A stretch of DNA of 64,000 nucleotides from JACCZX01 sp963824935 (GTDB lineage Bacteria; Pseudomonadota; Gammaproteobacteria; Burkholderiales; Burkholderiaceae_F): the NCBI GenBank assembly GCA_963824935.1, contig CAWGRF010000027.1, positions 1 through 64,000 on the forward strand, in the 5' to 3' direction. Position 1 is the first letter of the stretch, and each line of letters starts with the position of its first letter. The position numbers and the translations under genes are program-made. The notes beneath the pieces were generated by a model that was not told the DNA's origin, did not search any database, and worked only from the letters and a program-made list of their open reading frames with translations. Shown here piece after piece: positions 55,160 through 64,000 of this stretch.

Positions 55160-57527
55160 TCAAGCAGAACCGGCGAGCCGTTGCCAGGTTTCGACAACAG
55201 TGTCCGGATTCAACGATATCGATTCGATGCCCTGCGCCATCAGCCATTCGGCAAAGTCCGCGTGATCCGACGGGCCCTGTCCGCAGATACCGATGTACTT
55301 GCCGCGCGCGCGGCATGCGGCAATGGCTCGTTCCAGCAGCGCTTTGACCGCGGGGTCGCGCTCGTCGAAGCCTTCAGCGACCAGGCCCGAGTCGCGATCG
55401 AGCCCAAGCGTCAGTTGCGTCAGATCGTTGGAGCCAATCGAAAATCCGTCGAAGTAGTCCAGGAATTGATCGGCCAGCACCGCGTTCGAGGGCACCTCAC
55501 ACATCATGATCAGCCGCAGATCGTTGCTGCCGCGCTTCAACCCGTGCGCGGCGAGCAACTCGGTCACGCGCGCAGCTTCAGTCAGCGTGCGCACGAACGG
55601 CACCATGATTTCGACGTTCGTAAGCCCCATCTCGTCGCGCACTTTTTTCAGCGCGGCGGCCTCCATCCGGAAGCACTCACGAAACGACTCGGCGATATAG
55701 CGCGCCGCGCCGCGAAAGCCGAGCATCGGATTTTCTTCGTCGGGCTCGTAGCGCGAGCCGCCGATCAGCTTCTTGTATTCATTGCTCTTGAAGTCCGACA
55801 TGCGAACGATGACTGGCTTCGGCCAGAATGCGGCGGCGATCGTCGAGATGCCTTCGGCGAGCTTCGCTTCGAAAAACGTGCGCGGACTCGGATACCCATG
55901 CGCGAGACCTTCGACGGCCTGCTTCAATTCCGGATCGAGGTTCGGATAGTCGAGCACCGCCTTCGGATGCACGCCGATCGCGTTGTTGATGATGAATTCA
56001 AGCCGCGCCAAGCCGACGCCAGCATTCGGCAACGACTGAAACTCGAACGCCATCTGCGGATTACCGATGTTCAGCATGATCTTGACCGGAATGTCGGGCA
56101 ACGGGCCATTCCGCAGCGTCTCCACCTCCATTTCGAGCGCGCCGGCGTAGACGTTGCCGGTATCACCCTCGGCGCAGCTGACAGTGACGACGTTGTCTTC
56201 AGTGAGATCGTCGGTCGCGGTCTCGCAGCCGACGACTGCCGGAATGCCAAGCTCGCGCGCGATGATCGCCGCATGGCAGGTGCGCCCGCCGCGATTGGTC
56301 ACGATCGCCGCAGCTCGCTTCATCACCGGCTCCCAGTTGGGATCGGTCATGTCGGTGACCAGCACGTCGCCGGCTTGCACGCGCTCCATCTCGGCAACGT
56401 CTTCGATGATGCGCACCGGTCCGACGCCGATCTTCTGACCGATCGCGCGACCGGTCACCAGCACCTTACCGTTACCCTTCAAGCGGAAGCGCTGCTGCTT
56501 ATCCGCGTTCGGCTTTGACTTCACTGTCTCCGGTCGCGCCTGCAAGATGTAGATCGCGCCCTCGCCGTCCTTGCCCCATTCGATATCCATCGAGCGTCCG
56601 TAGTGCTGCTCGATGACGACGGCAGAGCGCGCGAGCTCGAGCACATCGGCGTCGGTCAGCGAAAAGGCGTGGCGTTCACGATCGGCTACATCGACGGTGC
56701 GCACACGTTTCCCACCGTTGGCATCGAACTCCATCTTGATCAGCTTCGATCCCAGGCTGCGCCGAATGATCGGAAACTTGCCGGCAGCGAGCATCGGCTT
56801 GTGCACGTAAAACTCGTCGGGGTTCACCGCGCCCTGCACGACCGTTTCGCCCAATCCGTAACTCGACGTGATGAACACCACGTCGCGAAATCCGGACTCG
56901 GTGTCCAGCGTGAACATCACACCGGATGATCCGAGGTCGCTGCGCACCATTTTCTGCACACCGGCCGAGAGCGCTACATCGGCATGCGCAAAACCCTGAT
57001 GAACCCGATAAGCGATCGCGCGATCGTTGTAGAGCGATGCGAACACGTGCTTGATGCGATCGAGCACCGCGTCGATGCCGTGTGACGTTCAGAAACGTTT
57101 CCTGCTGCCCAGCAAACGACGCGTCGGGTAGGTCTTCGGCAGTCGCGCTGGAGCGCACCGCAAACGAGAGATCACTCGAACTTCCTTGTTCAAGCTCTTG
57201 AAAAATAGCCTTTATTTCACCTTCGACCGCCGCCGGAAAAGGCGTCGAGACAATCCATGCGCGAATCTCCTCCCCCGCTGCAGCAAGCGCTCGAACGTCG
57301 TCGACCTTGAGCGTCTCAAGCCGCTTCGCTATGCGCTCATGCAGGTGTCCTTGCTGCAGAAACAACCTGAAAGCCTCTGCGGTCGTCGCAAACCCATCGG
57401 GCACGCGAATACCGGTAGCACTGAGCTGACTCAACATCTCGCCCAGCGACGCGTTCTTGCCGCCGACCGATTCGACGTCGGCCATTCGGAGTTGTGAAAA
57501 CGGAATGACGTACTTACCGCGCTGCAT
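55160..57527 (-). CDS. ppsA: Phosphoenolpyruvate synthase (one frameshift)
   Basis: Makes PEP from pyruvate and ATP for gluconeogenesis; 788 aa after repair (E. coli 792). The ATP-binding part starts VIPFSQLRMADVESVGGKNA and includes FAVRSSATAEDLPDASFAGQ. The frame breaks near 57082 just after ETFLNV; dropping one base gives HGIDAVLDRIKHVFASLYND. The phospho-His is in GGRTCHAAIIARELGIPAVV, and the PEP domain has SIGSNDLTQLTLGLDRDS and the Cys in YIGICGQGPSDH. It diverges from ppsR with 66 bp between, the usual arrangement. Confidence 0.93.
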
Positions 57528-57593
57528 GCCTTCAGTGCTCTCTGATTGCAGAACCGCGCCCAGTGTACTGGCCATGCCGTTAACATCTGGCCG

Positions 57594-58442
57594 ATGTCGG
57601 AACCCTCGTCAGCCGCGCACGATCGCACCGTCTTCTTCGTCTCCGACGGCACCGGCATCACCGCCGAGACGCTCGGCCATAGCGTGCTGACCCAGTTCGA
57701 GAATCTGCGCTACCGGCCGCAACGGCTACCGTTCATCGACTGCGCCGACAAAGCGCGCGAGGCGGCGGTGCGCATCAACGAAGCGGGCGCGCGCGACGGC
57801 AAGCGGCCGATCGTGTTCTCCACGTTGGTCGATCCGGCAGTCTCGAGCGCGCTGCGCGAGGGCGCCGAAGCGTTTTTCGTCGAGATGTTCGAAACGTTCG
57901 TCGAGCCGCTCGAACGCGAACTCGGATTGCACTCGACGCACACGATCGGCCGCTCGCACGCGATCCGGGTCAACTCCGACGACTACAAGAACCGCATCGA
58001 AGCGATCAACTTCACGCTTGCGCACGACGACGGCCAGGCGGCGAAGGGGCTGACAGGCGCCGACGTGATACTCGTTGGCGTATCGCGCTCAGGCAAGACG
58101 CCGACGAGCCTGTACCTGGCGATGCAGTACGGCGTAAAGGCCGCCAACTATCCGCTGATCCCGGAGGACTTCGAGCGCGGGCAGCTGCCGAGCACGTTGC
58201 CGCAGCACAAGGCAAAACTTTTCGGGCTATCGATTTCGCCCGAGCGGCTGGCAGAGGTGCGCCATGAGCGCCGGCCGAACAGCCGTTATGCCGCGCTGGA
58301 AAATTGCCGCAAAGAGGTCGAAGCGGCGGAGCGAATGATGCGGCGGGAAGGGATTCGCTGGCTGTCGTCGACGACGAAGTCGATCGAAGAGATTGCGGCG
58401 ACGATCATGCAGGAAGTTAGGTTGGAGCGGCGGTCGTATTGA
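57594..58442 (+). CDS. ppsR: PEP synthetase regulatory protein (DUF299 kinase/pyrophosphorylase)
   Basis: Bifunctional regulator of 282 aa that inactivates PpsA by ADP-dependent phosphorylation and reactivates it by phosphorolysis. It has the start TVFFVSDGTGITAETLGHSV, the P-loop VGVSRSGKTPTSLYLA, and PLIPEDFERGQLP. The ATG at 57594 fits the family; an earlier frame start at 57546 lies in the ppsA start region. It diverges from ppsA. Confidence 0.93.
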   Translation: MSEPSSAAHDRTVFFVSDGTGITAETLGHSVLTQFENLRYRPQRLPFIDCADKAREAAVRINEAGARDGKRPIVFSTLVDPAVSSALREGAEAFFVEMFETFVEPLERELGLHSTHTIGRSHAIRVNSDDYKNRIEAINFTLAHDDGQAAKGLTGADVILVGVSRSGKTPTSLYLAMQYGVKAANYPLIPEDFERGQLPSTLPQHKAKLFGLSISPERLAEVRHERRPNSRYAALENCRKEVEAAERMMRREGIRWLSSTTKSIEEIAATIMQEVRLERRSY

Positions 58443-58459
58443 AGTGGCCCTACGTGCGA

Positions 58460-58858
58460 TCAAAAGAACAAAGCTTCCGACGCATTGCTGACAGTGATGT
58501 CGCACTTATCTCCACTCTTGCCGAGCCCACCCTGGATCGAGCCGGCGATGATCCCTCGCTTGCCGAAGCCTCCGCCAAGAATGCTGCCGAAGTAACAGCT
58601 CGCGGCGAATTGCTGGTTCTTGTAAGTCGCGTTCAGCCGCAGAGTTGGCGTGTACGGCGGAAAGCTGCCGCGCATCACAGGGTCTCCGTTGATTGTCAAG
58701 ACCAGCTCGTTGGCAGCTGGTGTGTAAGTGCCTCCCAGTTCGAACTTCTGTCCGCCCGTTTCGATCGTTTTCATTTGTGCCACTTTCGTCGAAGCGCACC
58801 CGCTGAGCCCAACAACCAAAATCAAAGACATGGACAATGTCCGCGCAAAGGTCATCAC
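58460..58858 (-). CDS. Small lipoprotein of unknown function
   Basis: Protein of 132 aa with a lipoprotein signal (RTLSMSLILVVGLSGCAS, lipid Cys in the GCAS box). The mature part is predicted beta-rich (GGQKFELGGTYTPAANELVL) and Gly-rich near the end. Two cysteines could form a disulfide. No family is recognised. It is convergent with ppsR. Confidence 0.7.
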   Translation of the reverse strand: MMTFARTLSMSLILVVGLSGCASTKVAQMKTIETGGQKFELGGTYTPAANELVLTINGDPVMRGSFPPYTPTLRLNATYKNQQFAASCYFGSILGGGFGKRGIIAGSIQGGLGKSGDKCDITVSNASEALFF

Positions 58859-59121
58859 GTTCTCCTGAGGTCTCTACGGCGTGAATCGCGGCTTCCAAAT
58901 GCCAATCTTGCTCCGGTGGCACTCGCGATGCTGACTACCGCGATATATTCCTTCCCCGCCTTCTTTCTTCATGACTTCTGTTATCAAATCCTGCCCGCTT
59001 CTTCTGACGTAGTGAATCGTCCGATCGGACGAGAAGAAATTGATGCTGAACCGGCACGGGGCGGGATTTTTATAGAAAGTCCTAGGAAAACCGCGGAGCG
59101 CGCGCTGATGACCGTATCGCT

Positions 59122-61080
59122 CTAACCGTACTTGACGTCCGTTCTCTCGTTTGGCGTTAGCCGCTGCTCAGGCTCAGCACTCTCAATTGGTTTAGCAAGC
59201 GACTCTGCGATCTTCTGCCGCGCCACCGTAAGCGCTGTTTGCCTCGCCGCTTGTCCGAGAAACGCGTCAAGGTCTGCGTGCTCGGCGCGCAAGCGCGTGA
59301 TCATCGGACCGAAAAGATCAATCAACTTCGGATCGAACTGCAGCGCGCGACCACGCAACATTTCGGCCATCGCCTCGTCGCTGGATAGCGCGCGCCGATA
59401 CGCCTTGTCATGCGTCATCGCGTCGTAGACATCGCACACGGCCACGATGCGAGCCGCGAGCGGAATCGCCGTACCGAAAATGCCGTCGGGATATCCGTGT
59501 CCATCCCAGCGCTCGTGGTGATGACGGGCTATGTCTTCCGCCAGCTCGCCGTACGACACCTTCGTTCGGGACAGCAACTCGGCGCCGGTCTTTGCGTGTG
59601 TCTCCAAAATCTGACGCTCGCCGTCGGAAAGCAGCGTCGGCTTCTGCATCAGCGTGTCCGGAATGCCGACCTTGCCGATATCGTGCAGCCGCGCCGCTAG
59701 CTCGATCGTCTGCGCAGGTCTGAGGCGACTCGCCGTGCGCCTGCGCCAGCAGCGCCGCCAGCCGGGCGACGCGGTAGCAGTGCTCGCCGGTCGGATCGTC
59801 ACGCATCTCGGCGGTGAAGGCCATCTGCTCGAGCAAGCGACCTTGCTTTGCGCCGACTGTCTGAGCAGCGATCTTCTGCGTCAGCTCCGCGTCCTTTTCC
59901 TCCAGCAAGTCGAGACGGAAATTGCGCGGCTTCATCGGCTTCAAGCTGCTTCAAGTGCAGTTCCTGATGCCGAACGATGTTTTCGTGCTGTGCCTTGCGA
60001 ATATGCAGCGTCAATTCGCGATGCAGCGCCAGCGCACGCTCCGGGCGACCTGCCTTTTCATGTGCCTGCACCATTGCGAGCAGCGTTTCGCGCAATGATG
60101 GCTTGACTTGGCGCGCCTTCTCTAGCGCCTGCATGCCGCGCGACAGGCCGACATCCCCTATCCCCGAGTAAACCTCAACCAGTCCCTCTGAGCATGCGGC
60201 GGAAATGTCGGCTCGAACTGACTTTGCGCTCTGCCGCAAATTGCTTGGCCAACTGCACGCGTTCCGCGGCTTCTCGGATCATTGCCCGATAGCAGCAGCA
60301 AGTCGAATGAACGTTCCTTCCGCCAGATACGCGCACCAGGAGTTGCGCCGGTGAGCTCGGTGCCGGCATTGCGCGATTGCTTCGCTATCTTTTCTATGCC
60401 CTTCTCGATGCGCATGCATGTGCAAACAACAGATCGCCGCATTGGCCAAAGCCACGAGCGCGAACATATCGCAGATCTCGTGTTCTCGGCGGCGACGAGC
60501 TGACGCCCGCTCATAGCATTCACGCGCATCGTAGTACAGCGCCGCTTCGTAAAACGCAGCGCCCAAACCGTTCCAAACTGAGGCGATCGCCACTGCGATC
60601 TTGCAAGCTCTTCTGCCAGCCGCAGCGCGTCTGCTAGCGAAAGAAGTGCGTCACCGGGGTTGTTTGTCTGCGAAAGAATAATTCCCTGAAAGGTGAGCGA
60701 CTTACGTTGTAACGCAGCGTCGCCCAAATCAGAAGCCAGCATGACGGCCAGCGCCGCCGGCTCGACTCCGCTAAAAACACTCTGACCCTGGTGATAAAAC
60801 TGCTGAGCAATGCTCAGTAGACATTCGACTCGTCGGGCTGGTTCGATTGAAAACGGGATTTCCTCGAAGCCTCTCCAGCGCCTCGTTAAGAAACGCAAGC
60901 GTATCTGGGCGCGGCGACAGCCAAATTGGATTTAAGTTGCGCTCTCAATGTCGAGCAGCCTTTGCTGCGCAGCTTCGACTCATGCGCTAGATCTTCAGGG
61001 GTGCCGAAGATTTTGCGCGACTCGGCACATGCTTCGGTAGCCACCTGTGCAGGCGATTCTCTTCGCTAGTCCGAAGAGTG
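59122..61080 (-). pseudogene. TPR-HD-GYP signalling protein, copy A (at least eight frame breaks)
   Basis: A TPR-like helical N-terminus and a C-terminal HD-GYP domain can be pieced together from several frames: FGTPEDLAHESKLRSK, LLSIAQQFYHQGQSVFSGVE, VWNGLGAAFYEAALYYDARE, LETHAKTGAELL and others. The HD-GYP part is complete (LHDIGKVGIPDTL, HHHERWDGHGYPDGIFG, VCDVYDAMTHDKAYR). Such domains hydrolyse cyclic di-GMP. The real start cannot be fixed; it is near 61080-61137. It may be decayed, or intact under sequencing errors, since copy B and many other genes also carry single-base insertions. It diverges from small peptide gene 2. Confidence 0.7.
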
Positions 61081-61092
61081 CACACTCCCGTC

Positions 61093-61109
61093 AGCGTTAG
61101 CGCAACGCT
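61093..61109. promoter_or_regulatory. Inverted repeat between copy A and peptide gene 2
   Basis: AGCGTT-AGCGC-AACGCT lies between the divergent HD-GYP copy A and peptide gene 2. The position suits an operator. No protein is assigned. Confidence 0.3.
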
Positions 61110-61150
61110 ATGCGAGAGCGTCCAAGAATTCAACCATCAAGGAGAGAACG

Positions 61151-61341
61151 ATGAACACGCAAATCGAGATTTGAACGTTAGTTGAAGAGCAGAGTCGCGG
61201 AAGCACGAGCAGGTCGAGACATCGAACTGAGCTTATCGCGACATGGATCTGGTCGGTGGCGGTAGTCATCCTGTAGCAATAGCGCTCTCTCAGGCTAAGT
61301 GCGATCTGGCTCCGCTGGCGGGCAGCTTCGGCTGGCGCTAG
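61151..61341 (+). pseudogene. Small VGGG-motif peptide gene 2 (frame disrupted)
   Basis: An ATG at 61151 behind AAGGAG opens a frame MNTQIEI that stops at once. The downstream reading, joined by one-base repairs, gives RDIELSLS, then DMDLVGGGSHPVAIAL, ending at the TAG 61339-61341. This matches peptide 1 at the core pattern IELS-x6-VGGG. Repair needs one nonsense change and two base removals, so it is either damaged or poorly sequenced. The stop abuts the shared bidirectional terminator. It diverges from HD-GYP copy A. Confidence 0.5.
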
Positions 61342-61343
61342 CT

Positions 61344-61380
61344 TCAATAAAAAACGCCCCGCGATGCGGGGCGTTTTATT
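61344..61380. terminator. Bidirectional Rho-independent terminator
   Basis: AAAACGCCCCGC-GAT-GCGGGGCGTTTT (61351-61377) is a perfect 12-bp stem with T-runs in both directions. It serves both convergent small peptide genes, whose stop codons lie within 20 bp on either side. Confidence 0.9.
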
Positions 61381-61395
61381 TGAGTCCGGCGCTGC

Positions 61396-61546
61396 TTATT
61401 TGACCGACGCAGTCGCCGTATAGCTGTTGCTCAGTAACTGCATGCTACGCTCTGCCGCCACCCACCATGCTCAGACACTCGGCGGACAGCTCAATCACAA
61501 CAGGTTGTTCCGTCACTTCTTCTTGCGTTTCGATGACAACTTCCAT
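61396..61546 (-). CDS. Small VGGG-motif peptide gene 1 (one base insertion)
   Basis: A 49-aa peptide from the ATG at 61546, behind a strong GGGAGGG site. It starts MEVVIETQEEVTEQPVVIEL, continues SAECLSMVGGG, and after removing one base near 61453 continues ERSMQLLSNSYTATASVK to a TAA at 61396-61398. Without repair it stops two residues after VGGG. An acidic leader, a double/triple-Gly and a Ser/Thr-rich tail resemble precursors of processed peptides, but no exporter or modifying enzyme is nearby. It diverges from HD-GYP copy B. Confidence 0.6.
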
Positions 61547-61590
61547 GGTTCCCTCCCGCGCGAAGGTAATTTCAGGCCCCGAATTGGCCC

Positions 61591-61606
61591 AAAAGCTTGC
61601 GCTTTT
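61591..61606. promoter_or_regulatory. Inverted repeat between peptide gene 1 and copy B
   Basis: AAAAGC-TTGC-GCTTTT lies in the 127-bp divergent spacer between peptide gene 1 and HD-GYP copy B, a suitable place for an operator. No protein is assigned. Confidence 0.3.
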
Positions 61607-61673
61607 CGGTCTAAGCAGGGTCAATCGGACGTGTAGTTTGCTTAGTTGAGTCCATCCGACCTCCGAAAGTTAA

Positions 61674-63530
61674 ATGCTTGTTGCTGATCAGTCAATGACT
61701 GCTTGGGCGGGCCTGTTGCCTTTCGCGGACGCGCCTGACCTCCCAGAGCGGTTTCAGCGGCTGGAAGACCACCTGCGTAAGGCCCCCGCCACCGGGGATG
61801 GGTCCGAAATTTTCGATCTGGCATGGGACGCCTTTTTGGCGCTACCCGAGGAGCCAACGACCGAAGCTCGGGCGATGTGTCTGCTTGGGATTGCGCGCAA
61901 CAGGTATCTGCGCGGCGTTCCTTTCGACGGAATCGAACCAGCCAACCATGCGGTTGCAGTCGCGGAGCGCCTCAAGAACGACCTTGTCCTGGCCAAATGC
62001 CTGAAGATGCTGGGCGTGATGTACATGGAGACCGGGAACTTTCCGGCCGCCATGACCGCTTTGACGCGTGCCTTGCCAGCGGCCCGCAACGCGGGAGACT
62101 CGGACCAGGAGTCCGGCATCTTCAACAACCTCGGCTTGGCCCACCAATACGCGGGCCAGTTCAGCATGGCCATTCCGTGCTTCGAGCGATCGATCGAGGT
62201 CTCGCATTCGGCGGCGACACCCCGGTTGACGCAGGCGCTCCCCCTTCTAAACATTGCAGTCGCGTCTCTCTATCTTCGAGACTTCTCGCGAGGATTGTCT
62301 GCCGCCGAGCGGGCGATCGAACTTCTGCCCGAGCCGAGCGATGACAGTGAGCGCATGGCTCGCGCGACGATTGAGTTTGCCTACACGCGCCTCTTGCTCG
62401 AGGTGCGCAACGTCCCGTTGGCGCTCGAACGCGCCAAGATGGCCCGATTGCACGCAAAGGGCGCCGGCGCCCTGGGCGAGTTGTACGCCGAGATGGCGCT
62501 CGGCCTGGGAGAAGTGCATGACCCGGCTACTTGCGATATCGGCCTCTCCAGGCTGCAACGCGCAATCAACGATAGCCGGCGCGGGGTTCCTACCGCCTTG
62601 CGAGACGCACTCGCAACGATCGTCCGAGCTTATGAGGTCGCCAAACAGCCGAACAATGCCCTGGTGTATCAGGAAGAAGTCGTCCGGTTGAACCGCGACA
62701 GCAGGGTCAAAAACCTGCTGGAGCACCACCACCGTCACGTCGTGCAAGTGAAGAAGGCGCTGGACGCCCGCGCCGAGGCCGCCATGGACCTGCAGCAGCA
62801 TGAACTGCGGTTCCAGCGCTTCTCGATGCAGGATTTCGGCGAGTTCACGCAGGTTCTGGAGCGCAACAGCGTCACGGTCGAATTCCACGACGATGAAACC
62901 GGCGAGCATTGCTATCGGGTGGGCGCCATGGCACGCGAGCTCGCCCGCAAGATGGGGTTGGACGAGGAGTTGTGCCAGCTGATCGATCTTTGCGCCCGTC
63001 TGCATGACGTTGGCAAGATTCGCATTCCTGAGTCGATCCTCCAAAAGCCCGGGCGCTTTACTCCTGATGAGCGCGCGATCATGGAGAGACATTGCGAGTT
63101 TGGCTGGGAAATTATTGGTGAAGGTGGCCTCGGACAGTTGTTTGTGGCGCAGGAGATTGCCTTCAACCATCACGAGAAGTGGGATGGAGTCCGGTTATCC
63201 GCGAAAAATCCGCGGCGAAATGATCCCGCTGAGTGCGCGTATCATCGGCGTTGTCCGATGTTTACGACGCTCTAACACACAAACGCAGCTATAAAGAGGC
63301 GTGGCCAATCGAAGATGCGCTGCGACACATCGGCGCGCGAAGGCGGCAAGCACTTCGACCCGCAGCTGACCGCGGCGTTTTTGGAACTCGTTCCGGCGCT
63401 ACAAGCTCAGCATGGCAACCTTGATGCGTTCCTCAGCGCCGAAGCGAAGAAGAACGACTTCATCATTGACCGTGCGCGCTTGGCTCGCGAACTGAACACG
63501 GATATCGCCGAACTTGACGTTCGCCGGTAG
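61674..63530 (+). CDS. TPR-HD-GYP signalling protein, copy B (three frameshifts)
   Basis: Cytosolic protein, about 617 aa after repair. A TPR-type N-terminus (LAKCLKMLGVMYMETGNFPA, IFNNLGLAHQYAGQFSMAIP) spans residues 40-350, and a coiled coil precedes the C-terminal HD-GYP domain: HDDETGEHCYRVGAMAREL, LCARLHDVGKIRIPESILQK, NHHEKWDG, SGYPRKIRGEMIPLSARIIG, DVYDALTHKRSYKEAWP. Breaks near 63189, 63255 and 63336 are each repaired by one base. HD-GYP domains degrade cyclic di-GMP, and TPR domains often bind peptides, which is notable beside the small peptide genes. Confidence 0.8.
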
Positions 63531-64000
63531 CCGGCTGTTCGCTTAGTTGCCCACGCGGCTTGCTGCGCCGCCGCTTCTGCTCAAACAAGCACACTGCTGC
63601 CGCTGCACCGACGTTCAGCGACTCGACTCGGCTGTCGATTGGAATGCTGCAGTCGGCGTTTCGCGATCGAGAGCGTGTCCTGCGAAAACCCCTGCCCCTC
63701 CGCACCGAACATCCACAGCGTTGCGTCCTCGTCCCCATTCCGCCTTGAACAAGTCTTCGCCGCCGGTTGCGTCAGCGGCAAGGATTTCGCCTCCGAATGC
63801 CTCTTGCAACGTCCGCGGTGCTATCTGCTCATGCAGATCCAGCACGAAATGCGCACCCATCGCCGCTCTCATCACCTTCGGCGACCAGAGAAATGCACAT
63901 CCCGGCCCGGCAATCGCATGCCGAACGCCAGCCGCAGCCGCAGTTCGCAGCAGCGTGCCGACGTTGCCAGGGTCTTGCACGTTGTCGAGATAGATCGCGT
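63463..64000 (-). CDS. SpoU/TrmH-family RNA methyltransferase (5' end cut by window edge, two frameshifts)
   Basis: SAM-dependent 2'-O-methyltransferase of the knotted SPOUT class, lacking its N-terminus. The visible part begins AIYLDNVQDPGNVGTLLRTA (motif 1), then FLWSPKVMRAAMGAHFVLDL, WMFGAEGQGFSQDTLSIA (motif 2) and CSIPIDSRVESLNVGAAAAV (motif 3). Breaks near 63735 and 63660 are each repaired by dropping one base. The last frame stays open to 63463, inside the convergent HD-GYP gene; the true end is probably near 63540. The target is probably rRNA or tRNA. Confidence 0.85.

Noticed and set aside
55181..56518. 445-codon open frame on the plus strand
   Set aside because: Antisense shadow of ppsA with low-complexity Arg/His composition and no recognisable motif.
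61108..61347. 79-codon frame on the minus strand
   Set aside because: It runs antisense to the VGGG peptide gene 2, has no ribosome site and reads through the terminator stem region.

Overview
The window looks like a chromosomal contig of a Burkholderiales-type betaproteobacterium. The signs are two Bug-type tricarboxylate-transporter receptors, a betaproteobacterial arsenite oxidase locus, a full System I cytochrome c maturation operon, a phasin, and GC-rich coding throughout. I saw no tRNA, rRNA, CRISPR array or insertion-sequence transposase.

Layout. 1-9.1 kb is an arsenic island. aioXSR (sensing and regulation, minus strand) diverges from aioBA (arsenite oxidase), and a terminator separates aioBA from an arsR-arsI-like-arsC-aquaporin operon. 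The aioX/aioB gap holds a clear sigma-54 promoter and two palindromes placed like enhancer sites. 9.2-19.3 kb is mixed: a cupin, two GFA/MarC-type genes, an HxlR regulator with palindromic operators, exonuclease III, a small Cys-rich protein behind an unusual repeat, a 5'-3' exonuclease, a PlsC-like acyltransferase, an AidB-like acyl-CoA dehydrogenase and an ATP-dependent DNA ligase. 19.4-23.9 kb is a sugar-acid type operon (Bug, IlvD/Edd dehydratase, Bug, HpcH/HpaI aldolase). 24-29.5 kb is one giant CheB-CheR-PAS-kinase-receiver gene. 29.5-34.8 kb carries a PQQ-type sugar dehydrogenase, exported MsrB and MsrA, a phasin, Ku and a methyltransferase-like gene. 34.8-41.8 kb is ccmABCDEFGHI. 41.8-47.1 kb has purT, a LuxR-type regulator, a hybrid kinase and a 333-bp inverted-repeat element. 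46.2-57.5 kb holds ldcA-tadA-DUF2087-guaA-guaB, rnfH, smpB, an acetyltransferase, a second GFA protein, an SPFH/NfeD pair and ppsA. 57.6-64 kb has the PPDK-type regulator gene ppsR, a lipoprotein, two TPR-HD-GYP genes and an RNA methyltransferase cut by the right edge.

The most interesting region is 59.1-63.5 kb. Two TPR-HD-GYP signalling genes each diverge from a tiny gene encoding a peptide with the shared pattern IELS-six residues-VGGG. The two peptide genes converge on one bidirectional terminator. This looks like a duplicated peptide/HD-GYP module and may be an undescribed signalling or RiPP-like system.

A caution applies throughout. At least seventeen reading-frame breaks can each be repaired by removing one base, including in guaA and ppsA, where the repaired proteins have the normal family length. 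They become dense at the right end. Insertion-type sequencing or assembly error is the simplest explanation, so broken genes here should not be read as true pseudogenes without re-sequencing.
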